Below are positions 46,141 to 56,250 of a stretch of 64,000 nucleotides of DNA, piece by piece. A model generated the notes under the pieces. That model was given only the letters and a program-made list of their open reading frames with translations. It did no database searches and was not told the origin of the DNA. The translations under genes and the position numbers were made by a program. The stretch covers positions 1 to 64,000 of the forward strand of contig REEI01000128.1 of NCBI GenBank assembly GCA_007695145.1, written 5' to 3'. Position 1 is the first letter of the stretch. Every line of letters starts with the position of its first letter. The DNA is from Saprospirales bacterium (lineage in GTDB: Bacteria; Bacteroidota; Bacteroidia; Chitinophagales; Saprospiraceae).

Positions 46141-47502
46141 TCAGGTCTTTTTAGATCCTAAATCTACAGGGTTTTTTATCCATAGGTCCCTTTGAGGGAA
46201 TGGAATGGTCACTCCATGCTGCCTGAACTTGTCATCAACGGAAAACCTAATCTCACTTTTTGTTTTCTCAATAATCAAATAGTCCCTTGACCAAAAGAAT
46301 AAGTAGAAAACCAATGAAGAGTCACCAAAGTCACGAAATTGGACCATGGGCAGAGGTTCACTCAGTACAAGGGGGTGTTCTTCCGCTGCTTCCAATAGAA
46401 GTTTCTCAACCAATCTCGTATCTGAGCCATAAGCTACACCCACTTCAATATAAAATCTGGCCTTGTCATCGAAATGGCTCCAATTGATCACCTTTTGAGT
46501 GATCAGGTGAGAATTGGGAATAACCACCATTATATTGTCCCTGGTTTGGACCAAAGAAGTTCGAATTCCAATCCGCTCAACAGCCCCTATCATTCCATCA
46601 AACTCCACTACATCGCCAACCTCAATGCTTCTTTCGAAGAGCAAGATGATGCCTGAAATCAGATCATTGAAGGTTTGTTGAAGTCCCAGACCAATACCTA
46701 CCAGTAATGCAGCAAGTCCACCTAGCAGCACGGTAAACTGAATTCCCAGTGCTTCTATCAGGATAAAAATGGCGATCACATAAATAAAGTAGGTCAGTAT
46801 CTGGTTGATCGAGTATTGGAGACCCTGATTCAGTTCACGGCTGCGGTAGTACCCCACTAATACAAACTGGGTGAGAACCCATGAAAAAAGGCGTGCCGAA
46901 AACAAGATAAAGAGAATGATAAAAATATTCGAGATACGAAAAATCAAGTCCGGTGCTCTTTCTCCGGTGGGTATTTCAAATAGTTTAAAGTCAAACTGAA
47001 AAGCCTCAATCAGCATGAGAATCACCAGCGTAATGACCACATTCTGGACAATGCGGGCGGCCGATTCGGGACGCTTTTTCAATCCTATGGGTGCTCGATC
47101 CAGTCGGTCCAGCCGTTGATTTTCCAGGTATCTGTCAGTGAGAATTTTATTTAAAACCTTATCCAGTATCTGCGCAAAAATGATAATCAAAGCAGCCTGC
47201 AATATGGTGCCAAACGATATAATGATACCATCAGAAGGATATAAAACAAAGTTCAGGTCAAAACTCAGCAGAAATATCCACAACAAAGAAATTGCCCAGC
47301 TGATATACAAGGCATTTTTTATCCTTCTATGCTCCTCCCAACCTTTCCAACCTTTCGTATTTACAAGCCTTTTTCCGTATCGGATCAAAAAAAACAAAGC
47401 AATGGTGACTAACAATGCACCAAGACTAAAATACACCAATTGAGACAGGTAAAGCGACCACTCTCCTAACCTAAGAATTTCAACTTGCAGAACTTCTTCC
47501 AT
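46141..47502 (-). CDS. MscS-family mechanosensitive ion channel
   Basis: This is a 453-residue inner-membrane protein with about five hydrophobic helices before the conserved pore helix and beta-domain (LLGGLAALLVGIGLGLQQTFNDLISGIILLFE-type core, then VGDVVEFDGMIGAVERIGIRTSLVQTRDN). Such channels release solutes on osmotic downshift. A -7 box TACATTTG lies upstream. Confidence 0.93.
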   Translation of the reverse strand: MEEVLQVEILRLGEWSLYLSQLVYFSLGALLVTIALFFLIRYGKRLVNTKGWKGWEEHRRIKNALYISWAISLLWIFLLSFDLNFVLYPSDGIIISFGTILQAALIIIFAQILDKVLNKILTDRYLENQRLDRLDRAPIGLKKRPESAARIVQNVVITLVILMLIEAFQFDFKLFEIPTGERAPDLIFRISNIFIILFILFSARLFSWVLTQFVLVGYYRSRELNQGLQYSINQILTYFIYVIAIFILIEALGIQFTVLLGGLAALLVGIGLGLQQTFNDLISGIILLFERSIEVGDVVEFDGMIGAVERIGIRTSLVQTRDNIMVVIPNSHLITQKVINWSHFDDKARFYIEVGVAYGSDTRLVEKLLLEAAEEHPLVLSEPLPMVQFRDFGDSSLVFYLFFWSRDYLIIEKTKSEIRFSVDDKFRQHGVTIPFPQRDLWIKNPVDLGSKKT

Positions 47503-47525
47503 ATTCTTCCGGATGCTTTCTGTGT

Positions 47526-47533
47526 CAAATGTA
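47526..47533 (-). promoter_or_regulatory. -7 element TACATTTG of the MscS gene
   Basis: On the minus strand TACATTTG lies 23 bp before the ATG at 47502. Confidence 0.5.
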
Positions 47534-47587
47534 TCAAATTGTTTTAATTTGGCGTCATAATTATCATCAAATTAAACCTACCTGCTT

Positions 47588-49234
47588 ATGGAAACCATCA
47601 AAATTAAGGCCAATCTCATAGATATACACCAGAGCAGCACCTATCCCGCAGAACTTACCATTGAAAATGGCATTATAGCATCTATAAAAAGAATCGAGGA
47701 ACCGCAGCAAAGGTATGTACTTCCGGGACTTGTGGATTCCCATGTTCACATTGAAAGCTCAATGCTCACCCCTGTGGAATTTTCCAGGCTTTCCGTGATT
47801 CACGGTACGGTCGCCACGGTATCCGACCCGCACGAAATAGCCAATGTACTTGGATTGGAAGGGGTGCGATACATGATAGAAAACGCAGCACATTCTCCCT
47901 TAAAATTTCACTTTGGGGCGCCCTCTTGCGTTCCGGCTACCTCCTTTGAAACTGCCGGTGCTGTACTTGGACCCAAAGAAGTCAAAGAAATGCTGGAATG
48001 GCCGGAGATAAGCTATCTCTCCGAAATGATGAACTTTCCCGCTGTGATACACGAGGATAAAGAAGTGATGGAAAAGATCAAAATTGCCCGTGAAATGGGG
48101 CTTCCCATTGATGGTCATGCACCTCAACTCAGAGGGGATAAGCTGCGAAAATACGTCAATAGCGGAATCAGTACTGACCATGAGTGCACCACTTACGAGG
48201 AAGCCCTGGAAAAAATTCAGGCGGGAATGAAAATATCCATCCGGCAGGGCAGTGCTGCAAAAAACTTTGATGCACTCATTCCCCTGATAAAAAAGTACCC
48301 TGAAATGATTATGTTTTGCACCGACGACAAACATCCCGATGAACTCATCCTCCACCACATTGATTGGCACGTCAAAACAGCCATCAAAAAAGGTTATGAT
48401 CTCTACGATGTATTGCGGTCAGCCACTTTAATCCCCTCAAAACACTATGGATTGGGTTGTGGGTTGTTGAGAGAATCCGACCCTGCGGACTTCATCATTA
48501 TCGATCACCCCCATCAATTCAATATTTTGGAAACCTGGATAGATGGGAAAAAGGTGGCCTCCAATGGGCGTTCCGTCATACCTTCCATACCCTTCAAAAT
48601 TGTCAATAGGTTTGATGCCCGTCCCACGAAAGCTAATGACTTCAGCTTAAGTCCACTTGGTGACTACATCAAAGTGATCAGGGCTATAGATGGCTCACTG
48701 ATTACGGATCACTTTGCGGCAGAAGCAAAAAATGCGGGTGGATTCACCGAGCCTGATATTGAGCGCGACCTTCTGATGATTGCAGTTGTCAACCGCTACA
48801 GCCCAGACTCGCCCTCCATCGCCTTTATCAATGGTTTTGGACTTAAGGGGGGTGCATTGGCATCAACCGTAGCTCACGATTCTCACAATATAGTTGCGGT
48901 GGGTTCTGACAGGGAATCCCTTGCCCGGGCAGTAAATGCTCTGATTGATTGCAAAGGGGGTATATGTGCAACAGATGGAGAGATCACTAAAGTTTTACCT
49001 CTGCCAATTGCTGGTTTGCTTGCCGATTCAGCAGCTGAAGTGGTCGCATCTAAATATAAGGAAATCGATCATTTTGCCAAGGAAAAACTAGGTTCGACCC
49101 TATCCGCTCCCTTTATGACCCTCTCCTTTATGGCCCTATTGGTAATACCTAGTTTGAAGCTGAGCGATAAGGGCCTATTCGATGGAAACCGCTTTGAGTT
49201 TGTAAACCTATTTAATAATGGCAGGGAGAAATAA
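47588..49234 (+). CDS. ade: Adenine deaminase
   Basis: This 548-residue amidohydrolase converts adenine to hypoxanthine for purine salvage. The metal-site motif is LPGLVDSHVHIESSML, with SDPHEIANV and CTDDKHPDEL later. A C-terminal adenine-deaminase domain follows (VAHDSHNIVAVGSD). Length is normal. It is divergent from mscS with 85 bp between them. Confidence 0.95.
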   Translation: METIKIKANLIDIHQSSTYPAELTIENGIIASIKRIEEPQQRYVLPGLVDSHVHIESSMLTPVEFSRLSVIHGTVATVSDPHEIANVLGLEGVRYMIENAAHSPLKFHFGAPSCVPATSFETAGAVLGPKEVKEMLEWPEISYLSEMMNFPAVIHEDKEVMEKIKIAREMGLPIDGHAPQLRGDKLRKYVNSGISTDHECTTYEEALEKIQAGMKISIRQGSAAKNFDALIPLIKKYPEMIMFCTDDKHPDELILHHIDWHVKTAIKKGYDLYDVLRSATLIPSKHYGLGCGLLRESDPADFIIIDHPHQFNILETWIDGKKVASNGRSVIPSIPFKIVNRFDARPTKANDFSLSPLGDYIKVIRAIDGSLITDHFAAEAKNAGGFTEPDIERDLLMIAVVNRYSPDSPSIAFINGFGLKGGALASTVAHDSHNIVAVGSDRESLARAVNALIDCKGGICATDGEITKVLPLPIAGLLADSAAEVVASKYKEIDHFAKEKLGSTLSAPFMTLSFMALLVIPSLKLSDKGLFDGNRFEFVNLFNNGREK

Positions 49235-49332
49235 AGCTCTTTATCTCTACCCTGCAGGAAAACCGCCTAAATTTATCGGGAAGGTCGGGCGATAATAGTC
49301 ATGCTGATCGAGACCTGCCAGACTTACTTGAT

Positions 49333-49863
49333 CTAGGGCTTCCGACCCCTTGCGGTTCTTGAGTTCACCCTTTGTTTTTCAAGGGCTTTCAACTCTACCA
49401 TCAATCCAATACTTCCGGCACCTGCCTGTGTTCGATACTTTTTGCCCCCATAGGTGACAACTGCAGAGTTTCGAACCCACTCGCTGGCAAACAACATGTA
49501 TTGTCCCCTCATGCGGGGATTTGGGCCAAACATAAGAAACTCACCCTCATTTTCATCAAAACTAATGGCCAGCCGCTTCCCATCAGGTGAAAAAACCATC
49601 ACTCCACGAGTCCTGGCGGGTATGCGAACCCTTTCAACTTCCCGGTCCTTACTTAAGGTGATCCTTCCATCGCTAATTTCTGCTTGCTCCAAATCACCTG
49701 CCCGCTCCAAAATCAATTCATCACTTAGAAAAAATTGAACTTGCTGTAGCTCAGACTCGGAAAATCCAAGCGAATTGTGTAAGTCCTCCGTGTAAAAAGA
49801 TAGATTGGGAGAACAGGACGACAGCACAGCAGTAGCGATTAAAAATAAAACAAGGTTTTTCAT
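49333..49863 (-). CDS. Hypothetical lipoprotein
   Basis: ATG at 49863 begins a lipoprotein signal (MKNLVLFLIATAVLSSC), giving 176 residues; the track start at 49896 adds an unlikely polar leader. The body is about 150 residues, probably beta-rich, with RGVMVFSPDGKRLAISF and a basic C-terminus. The family is not recognised with confidence. No functional clue comes from neighbours. Confidence 0.75.
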   Translation of the reverse strand: MKNLVLFLIATAVLSSCSPNLSFYTEDLHNSLGFSESELQQVQFFLSDELILERAGDLEQAEISDGRITLSKDREVERVRIPARTRGVMVFSPDGKRLAISFDENEGEFLMFGPNPRMRGQYMLFASEWVRNSAVVTYGGKKYRTQAGAGSIGLMVELKALEKQRVNSRTARGRKP

Positions 49864-50112
49864 GAGCAGAGATTTAGGCTGTAACGGACAACTCACTATA
49901 AATGGAATAACCGACTGCTCTAATTATGGATTCCTTAACATTTTGAAGAGATAGAATCCATAACTGCTTACCCCACCTTTAATAGAAAAATCAATGGAAT
50001 TTGGATGCAAATATTTTCTAGAGCTAGCTGTTATAGCCAACGTAAATCATCAAAAACAACTATGTTATTAGGAGGGAGATTTTTATCCCATCACAGCGAT
50101 ACAAAAACTCTA

Positions 50113-52773
50113 TTACTGACCAATTAGGTTTTGAATCATATTTTGCATTCTCGGGCTTTGCTGGCTTTCTTTAATTTCCAGCATCCCTTGTTGAAGTTTG
50201 GCAATTGACTCTTCCAGTAATTCGCTCTGATCGTCACCTGATTCCAATCGATTTTCAAATTCATCCAGAAGGTTTTTAATTGCAGAAGCGGCACCATATC
50301 TCGCAAATGAACCCTCAGAAGGATCCGTTGCGACACTTAGCAGCCAATCAAATTCCTCCATGGCGGTTCCAGTGGGCAGCTGCTTTAAAAGGTCGGACAA
50401 TCTCGTAAAGTAGTTGGTTATGGCAAATCCTCTTGGCTTGTGATAGTTGTTGCGAAAAAAAGATAGGTTGTCCGACGAGCCAAAGTCTGCATAAATGGAT
50501 GCCAGGGACATTAAAACCGTAAGGCTCAATGTCTCCTCGTACTCCCGTGCATGCTCAATGGCTTTTTGGGGAGCGCGGTAGTACAACACATCCAAAGCAG
50601 CACTTATGCAAGCAGCCGACCAACCTTCCTGCAGAGTCTTCTCAGCTACAGGTATAATCCCAGGATAGCCAAACATCTCCAATACTCTTAGCGCATTGGC
50701 CCTGACCAGGGAATTCTCATCGCTTAAGGCAACCTCTTTAAGTCTTTCAACATGATAATCCGTATACCACCCTCCATAATTGTCCAGGGCAATATTTCTG
50801 ATTCTGGCAGAGCCATCTTCAATTAGCATTTTAATGTACTCTTCCGGAACGTCCATGCCGTAAACCCTGAGCTCCTGCACAGCCTCATATCTTCCCTCAA
50901 AACTTGGAGAAAGCTGATACTGTGCGAGATAGCTGTCTTTATCTCCATCCATAAACACCTCGGCCAGAAGGTATTTTTCAACATCAAAGTCCAACCATAA
51001 AGGAGGCGCCTTGCAATCTACCAGAAGTTGAGTTTTGCGTTTGTTGACCAGAAGGTCAACCTCGATTTTCCAACCACCCTCCAAATGAACATCAATCGAA
51101 ACGGGAAATTCAAAAACAGGAAACCATTCGGTGGGATTTTGTACTTGTTCTACAGTCAAAAGCAGAGTGCGTGAAGTTGAATCGTAATGGTAACTAACAT
51201 TCAACCTGGGATGACCTTTTTCAAAAAACCATTGGTCGAAGAACCAGTTCATATCCTTTCCGGTCACTTCCTCTACTGCTAACCTGAAATGGTGAATCTC
51301 AACAGGGGCGAACATATTGTCAGACAAATATCGGTTCCACGACTTAAAAAAGGCATCATCACCAATAAGTCGTCTCAGCATTTGCAACACCAGACCGGCC
51401 TTGTTGTAACTGTGGCGGTCAAACATCTCCTCATTGTCATCGTAGTAAAAGTTTAATATGGGCCTTACAAAGTTTGATGCTTCGTTAAAATAAGCTGCAC
51501 GCTTATCTGCTCTGTCTTCACCGGCGGCATCCGGTCCATACCTGTACTCCTGCCAAAGTGATTCGGTAAAACTGGCAAACCCCTCATTCAGGGCCAGACT
51601 CGCCCAATTTTCGCAGGTGACAATGTTGCCAAACCAATGGTGAATGAGTTCATGAGCAACTATCCCATCATTATTCCTATCGACCAAATCAATGGCAGGT
51701 CGCTGTACTTGCTCACCAAAGATAACAGCCGTAGTGTTTTCCATGGCCCCGGCTACGAAATCGCGCACCACAATCTGACTGTATTTAGGCCAGGGAAAAT
51801 CCACGCCGGTTAAGTCTGTAAAAAAATCTAACATTTCCTTAGTATGGCCAAAAATGTCGGCTGCATACTCCTCAAATGGTTCTTCGACAATATACTCCAG
51901 AGGAATTCCATTCCACTCATCGTGAACAACTGTATAATTATCGCCTATGGCTAACATAAACAGGTAAGGCGGGTGATCCACATCCAGTAAAAAATGGTCC
52001 CTTCTCATTCCATTGTCTAAAACTTTGGATTCAATCAGCAAACCGTTGGTCAGAGTATAAAATCGGTCCTCAACCGTAATGAACATCTCCTGGCTTGTTC
52101 GAACATTGGGTTTGTCAATAGTTGGAAACCAGTTGGAGTTATATTCTGTTTGACCTTGAGTCCAAATTTGCATGGGTTTATGCCGGTCCTCTTGTAGATG
52201 ATTGATAAAATAAATGCCCCTTTGTATGGGAGCCGGCTGAAATCCGTCTGCACGCTGCCTGTATGGAAATGCTTCATATTCAATATAGAGCTCAAAAGTG
52301 TCGCCCCTGGAATAGGTTCTTCCAAGATTGACAAATAGCTCGACTCCATCATAGCTGTACTCCAGGTCAACACCTTCTTCACCTTTAGATATTCTAAACA
52401 GGTCAAAGTTTTTAGCATCGAGACGCAACTGATCTATATCGTAAAAAAATGGGGTGAAAGTAAGCCTTGCCACGCCCGGTATAGTTCTCTCTTCCCAATT
52501 GAAAGAAATATCCAAAACCGTGTGTATCAGGCGCGCTCTTTTTTCATAGGTGCCCTGATATGACCTGCCCTCCAACTCCGCAATCATTTTTTCTACAGAT
52601 TCAGGGTAACTGACAGGAGGAGCCGTTACTCTAAGGGTATCCAGCTGCCTGAATTCATAATCAAATTCTTCCGCCACTATCACCTCTGCCGGCCTTGGAG
52701 AACATCCCTGCCCAAATAGCCATCCGAAAATAACCGAGAAAAGGAAGAGTTTAAATAATGTTGTTTGACCCAT
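50113..52773 (-). CDS. M1-family metallopeptidase, lipoprotein
   Basis: This 886-residue protein has a lipoprotein-type signal (GWLFGQGC), an M1 aminopeptidase core with GAMENTT and the zinc motif HELIHHWFGN followed by the downstream Glu in LNEGFASF, and a C-terminal helical HEAT-like region. It should be anchored outside the cytoplasm and trim peptides from the N-terminus. It starts 27 bp after the dnaN stop, so it may be cotranscribed with dnaN. Confidence 0.93.
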   Translation of the reverse strand: MGQTTLFKLFLFSVIFGWLFGQGCSPRPAEVIVAEEFDYEFRQLDTLRVTAPPVSYPESVEKMIAELEGRSYQGTYEKRARLIHTVLDISFNWEERTIPGVARLTFTPFFYDIDQLRLDAKNFDLFRISKGEEGVDLEYSYDGVELFVNLGRTYSRGDTFELYIEYEAFPYRQRADGFQPAPIQRGIYFINHLQEDRHKPMQIWTQGQTEYNSNWFPTIDKPNVRTSQEMFITVEDRFYTLTNGLLIESKVLDNGMRRDHFLLDVDHPPYLFMLAIGDNYTVVHDEWNGIPLEYIVEEPFEEYAADIFGHTKEMLDFFTDLTGVDFPWPKYSQIVVRDFVAGAMENTTAVIFGEQVQRPAIDLVDRNNDGIVAHELIHHWFGNIVTCENWASLALNEGFASFTESLWQEYRYGPDAAGEDRADKRAAYFNEASNFVRPILNFYYDDNEEMFDRHSYNKAGLVLQMLRRLIGDDAFFKSWNRYLSDNMFAPVEIHHFRLAVEEVTGKDMNWFFDQWFFEKGHPRLNVSYHYDSTSRTLLLTVEQVQNPTEWFPVFEFPVSIDVHLEGGWKIEVDLLVNKRKTQLLVDCKAPPLWLDFDVEKYLLAEVFMDGDKDSYLAQYQLSPSFEGRYEAVQELRVYGMDVPEEYIKMLIEDGSARIRNIALDNYGGWYTDYHVERLKEVALSDENSLVRANALRVLEMFGYPGIIPVAEKTLQEGWSAACISAALDVLYYRAPQKAIEHAREYEETLSLTVLMSLASIYADFGSSDNLSFFRNNYHKPRGFAITNYFTRLSDLLKQLPTGTAMEEFDWLLSVATDPSEGSFARYGAASAIKNLLDEFENRLESGDDQSELLEESIAKLQQGMLEIKESQQSPRMQNMIQNLIGQ

Positions 52774-52800
52774 GCGTTTGTTTTTTCCTGTTTCAACAGT

Positions 52801-53922
52801 CTAATAATGCGCAACGGGCATAACCAGTAATGTTATTTCCTGACCCTCCATTTTTTCTTCAGGAAAGACAAGTGTTGCGCGCTTCTCGTCCAGCAACTCA
52901 AAACGCACTTGATCAGAATCAAGTACGCCCAGCATTTCAATAATAAACCTGCCGTTGAAGCCAACGGTCATTGCTTCCCCCTCATAAGTGCAGGGAAACT
53001 GCTCATCACCGGATCGATTGAAGTCAAAATCCTTGGAGGAAATGGTCAGACTTTGAGGCTTGAGATCCATCACTATCATATAAGTCGCCTGATTGGAAAA
53101 AAGGGAAACCCTTTTGACTGTATTGATAAAATCCAGTCGGTCCACAAATAGTTTGTTCGGATTATTGGTGGGTATCACCCCGTCATAATTGGGGAAAGTG
53201 CCTTCAACAAGTCGAGATGAAAAAATTCCTCTTGATGACACTATAAATATGTACTCTTTAGAGAAATACAGCTTAATATTTTCACCCTGGACCAAAAGCG
53301 GTCTAAGGGCGGCTAAGAAACCCTTTTTTGATAAAATTACTGACTTGCTAAGGTCTGCTGTGTCACAATAGAAGAGATTCTTAATAAGTCTGTGGCCGTC
53401 TGTGGCAGCAAAAACCAACTTGCCATCCTCGATTTTCAGGGAAACTCCGGACATGGCTTTTGAGGCATCCTCATTAAAGGTGGCAATTGAAGCCTGATTA
53501 AAACCAAGCTCAAATTTGTCAGCAGAAAATTCAAGAAACTCACCTTCCGGTAGTTCCTGAATTTGAGGAAAATCATAAGAAGCAAAACCTGCGAGAGCAT
53601 ACTTCCCGTATTCAGAGGTCACTTCTACTTTTTTGGACTCTTCATCGAGTTTAAAAGTAATGGGATTATCAGGCATGCTCTTAAGTGCCTCCAACAAGAT
53701 ATTGCCGGGAACTACGATGGCACCTTCACCGTTACTTTCTACCACATCGATCTCAGTTTGAATGCTGATATCCATAGTGGTAGCAGATACAGTCAACTGC
53801 TTTCCTATGAGTTCTAAATGAAAGTTTTCGGTTATGGGGATGAGCTTTGCATTGGGATTAAGAGCTCCACTAGCTCTTTGCAAGGCAGAAAGAAAATTTC
53901 GGGAAGAGATGACAAAATCCAT
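52801..53922 (-). CDS. dnaN: DNA polymerase III beta subunit (sliding clamp)
   Basis: ATG at 53922 (MDFVISSRNFLSALQ) is the usual family start, giving 373 residues; the track start at 53946 is eight codons longer. The three clamp domains are present, ending QEITLLVMPVAHY with the family C-terminal MP-hydrophobic pattern. It tethers the polymerase to DNA. dnaA and recF are not adjacent, so this is not a classic origin region. Confidence 0.96.
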   Translation of the reverse strand: MDFVISSRNFLSALQRASGALNPNAKLIPITENFHLELIGKQLTVSATTMDISIQTEIDVVESNGEGAIVVPGNILLEALKSMPDNPITFKLDEESKKVEVTSEYGKYALAGFASYDFPQIQELPEGEFLEFSADKFELGFNQASIATFNEDASKAMSGVSLKIEDGKLVFAATDGHRLIKNLFYCDTADLSKSVILSKKGFLAALRPLLVQGENIKLYFSKEYIFIVSSRGIFSSRLVEGTFPNYDGVIPTNNPNKLFVDRLDFINTVKRVSLFSNQATYMIVMDLKPQSLTISSKDFDFNRSGDEQFPCTYEGEAMTVGFNGRFIIEMLGVLDSDQVRFELLDEKRATLVFPEEKMEGQEITLLVMPVAHY

Positions 53923-54255
53923 ATGTATTGATTTTTTTATGAGCAATATTCATTTTGCCGGTCTTGTAATCTTTATAAGCCGACCATAAAATTTGATTGA
54001 AAAAAGGAATAAGTAACCTTTGATCAACTTGATTCAGGATGCGACAACCTCAAAAAATTAAGGAGATTACTCTCCATCCGGGCAGCAAAATTAAATATTG
54101 CTGCCCAATAATTTAGCCTGAGACGGGCATTTATTATAAAAAGCGGGTATTGGCCCAATTTTTTCAACAAACATTCGCGCCTTTTCAGTATAGTTGTCAA
54201 CGCCATTCAGACCGCTGTTTTTCCACCTGACAATGGTCTCCAGAAGGAATATCCC

Positions 54256-54290
54256 TTCGGGTGGATCACAGCTCAGCTGTTAAACCCGAA
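54256..54290. repeat. Two-tier hairpin in the dnaN-M16 gap
   Basis: An outer stem TTCGGGT/ACCCGAA encloses an inner stem ACAGCT/AGCTGT, giving 13 paired bases with an internal loop. A separate GAAGG/CCTTC hairpin overlaps its left edge. It lacks a T-run. It could be part of a structured RNA. Confidence 0.5.
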
Positions 54291-54577
54291 TCCTCCTCGT
54301 TTTCCAGACGTAAAAAAAAGAAAATTCTTTAGCTGCTCAAAGCTTGAAAGTCCGGAAAAAGGAAGTGAGTTCTTGACTTGGTCGCGCTTACCTACAATTG
54401 TACTTTCATAAACGATATAAATTGAATTGGGCTCTTCATATAATTTCACTCAAAAAAACCGGGAAGTAGGCGCAAAACAATGATAATGTTGCGATTGGAC
54501 TGACTTTTTACCAAAGTAAAATATCTTTTGAAAGCCACTCTTTGATTCAATTCTCAATCCTGCTATCAAAAATAATG

Positions 54578-54585
54578 TAATTTTG
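54578..54585 (+). promoter_or_regulatory. -7 element TAATTTTG before the M16 gene
   Basis: TAATTTTG lies 25 bp before the TTG at 54611 and 88 bp before the ATG at 54674. Confidence 0.45.
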
Positions 54586-54610
54586 CCCGCTACAAAACAG
54601 AGAAAGAACT

Positions 54611-55909
54611 TTGGGGAACAAGGAGAACAAACTGCATGCCAGGCCGGAAGAACGAAAAAGTGGCCCAAAAATAATGGAGATACGGCAGATCGATCTGCCG
54701 ATAGTGGGAAAGGCTACATTGAGCGGAGGCTCCGAAGTTTATCACCTGCAGACACCCCATGCAGCTGTAATTCGCCTGGAAATTTTAATTAATGCCGGTA
54801 GACTCAAAGAAACTCAACCACTGGTATCCAGAGCTGCAGCAGCCATGCTTAAAGATGGGTCTATGCACTATTCAAGGGAAGAAATTTCCCGGATTGCAGA
54901 CGAAACAGGTGGCTCTATCAGTATCAATGCCGGGCTTGAGTACGCTTCGATTCAATTGTATTGCCTGGAAGAACATATTGACACCATGCTTCATCTAATC
55001 AGGGATATGCTGGTCAATCCTCTTTACAGCAATAAAGGCCTAAAGAGATACATCCAAAAGAAGAAGAACCAATTGCTTCAAGACCTTAGCATCAATGAAA
55101 TACTGGCTTACCGAAAGCTTACCGAAATGCTCTTTGGACCTCGACATCCCTACGGTTACAATTCGACTCGTGCCATGTATGACAATATCGACCCCACTGT
55201 CCTTGAGGAGTTTCATCAGACCCATTACAAGACAGGAAATATGCAACTCTATTTATGTTGCAGAAAGCCTGAATTTATCATAGAAAAACTAGAACGAGTG
55301 TGGAGGGAATTGCCCGGAGGAGCCACCTCAGATCTCGACTTCAAACTCTGTCCCTCTGAGGAAAAATACGCCATTGTACCTGCAGCCAATCACAGCCAGT
55401 CATCTGTAAGGATTGGAAAAAGGCTCTTTGCCCGTGACAATCCCAATTTTGCGGGAATGTATTTTGTAAACACATTACTCGGTGGCTTTTTTGGCTCCCG
55501 GCTTGTACACCAAATAAGAGAAAAAAGAGGTTTAACTTACAATATCTACTCCTCAGTAGAAACCTTTAGAAAGGACGGATTCTTTATAGCTGGATGTGAG
55601 ACCAGTCCTCACAGAACAGATCAAGTGGCGGAACTCATTCTACTGGAAATTGAAAAACTGAGAGTAGGACTCATCCCTGAGGCAGAAATTCTATTGGTCA
55701 AAAACTATCTCTTTGGCTTTTTTATCTCCACTCTCGACGGCCCTCTGAACACCATTGAAATGATCAAAGTCCTAACCACCGAAGGCGGGGGGCTTCCGTC
55801 CTTCTACCAAATGATCACAGAATTTAAAAATATGGATATTGACAGGGTGCGGGAAATCACCGGAATGTATCTGAAAAGTACAGATATGACCCTTGTAAAG
55901 GTGCAGTAA
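54611..55909 (+). CDS. M16-family peptidase homologue, non-catalytic type
   Basis: Up to 432 residues; the start is either TTG 54611 or, giving a conventional N-terminus, ATG 54674 (MEIRQIDLP). The M16 fold is seen in two halves. The HxxEH zinc motif expected near residue 75 is missing (AAAAMLKDGSMHYSREEI stands there), while the partner-type REKRGLTYNIYSS motif is present. It thus matches the R/Y subunit of two-gene M16 enzymes. The catalytic partner is usually adjacent but is not in this window. Confidence 0.85.
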   Translation: MGNKENKLHARPEERKSGPKIMEIRQIDLPIVGKATLSGGSEVYHLQTPHAAVIRLEILINAGRLKETQPLVSRAAAAMLKDGSMHYSREEISRIADETGGSISINAGLEYASIQLYCLEEHIDTMLHLIRDMLVNPLYSNKGLKRYIQKKKNQLLQDLSINEILAYRKLTEMLFGPRHPYGYNSTRAMYDNIDPTVLEEFHQTHYKTGNMQLYLCCRKPEFIIEKLERVWRELPGGATSDLDFKLCPSEEKYAIVPAANHSQSSVRIGKRLFARDNPNFAGMYFVNTLLGGFFGSRLVHQIREKRGLTYNIYSSVETFRKDGFFIAGCETSPHRTDQVAELILLEIEKLRVGLIPEAEILLVKNYLFGFFISTLDGPLNTIEMIKVLTTEGGGLPSFYQMITEFKNMDIDRVREITGMYLKSTDMTLVKVQ

Positions 55910-56250
55910 AGGTCTATCGGGCGGAGTCTAAAATGGGATAGTAGACCAATGGGGTTGAAAACCTACAAGAACATAGTGAACCTGCAATATCAAGCCAGGG
56001 TCGATATTTTCCAAAAATAACCCAGCATTAGTATAATTTAACTAATTTAGCCTTTTAATTGCTCATTGCCGGATTCATGTTTCAGATAGAGGAGAATGAT
56101 TTCTTGAATTAGAAGATCATTTTAAAAGTTGGGAGAAAAAATATTTTACACACATAAGAAATCAGGTCGTATTTTTGCACGATAGTTCCTCCAAAATTAC
56201 CGGTGAGGAATAGTACGTAGCGGGTTTCATTATTCAAACAGACAGACAAG
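55910..56250. other. Intergenic region before mreB
   Basis: It contains the mreB promoter candidate at 56170 and a short GGTCTA/TAGACC inverted pair just after the M16 stop. No gene is seen. Confidence 0.5.
56170..56177 (+). promoter_or_regulatory. mreB -7 element TATTTTTG
   Basis: TATTTTTG lies 73 bp before the mreB ATG. A TTA about 21 bp upstream is a weak -33 match. Confidence 0.45.

Larger units (their letters stand above)
53923..54610. other. Divergent region between dnaN and the M16 gene
   Basis: This 690-bp stretch lacks a supported gene. It holds a two-tier hairpin (54256-54290) and the M16 promoter candidate. The 60-codon minus ORF (54024-54206) has no family features. Confidence 0.5.

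Noticed and set aside
54200-54290. SRP (4.5S) RNA candidate (AGAAGGAAT)
   Set aside because: The conserved GGAAGG-AGCAGC apical loop is not present; only a generic hairpin remains.
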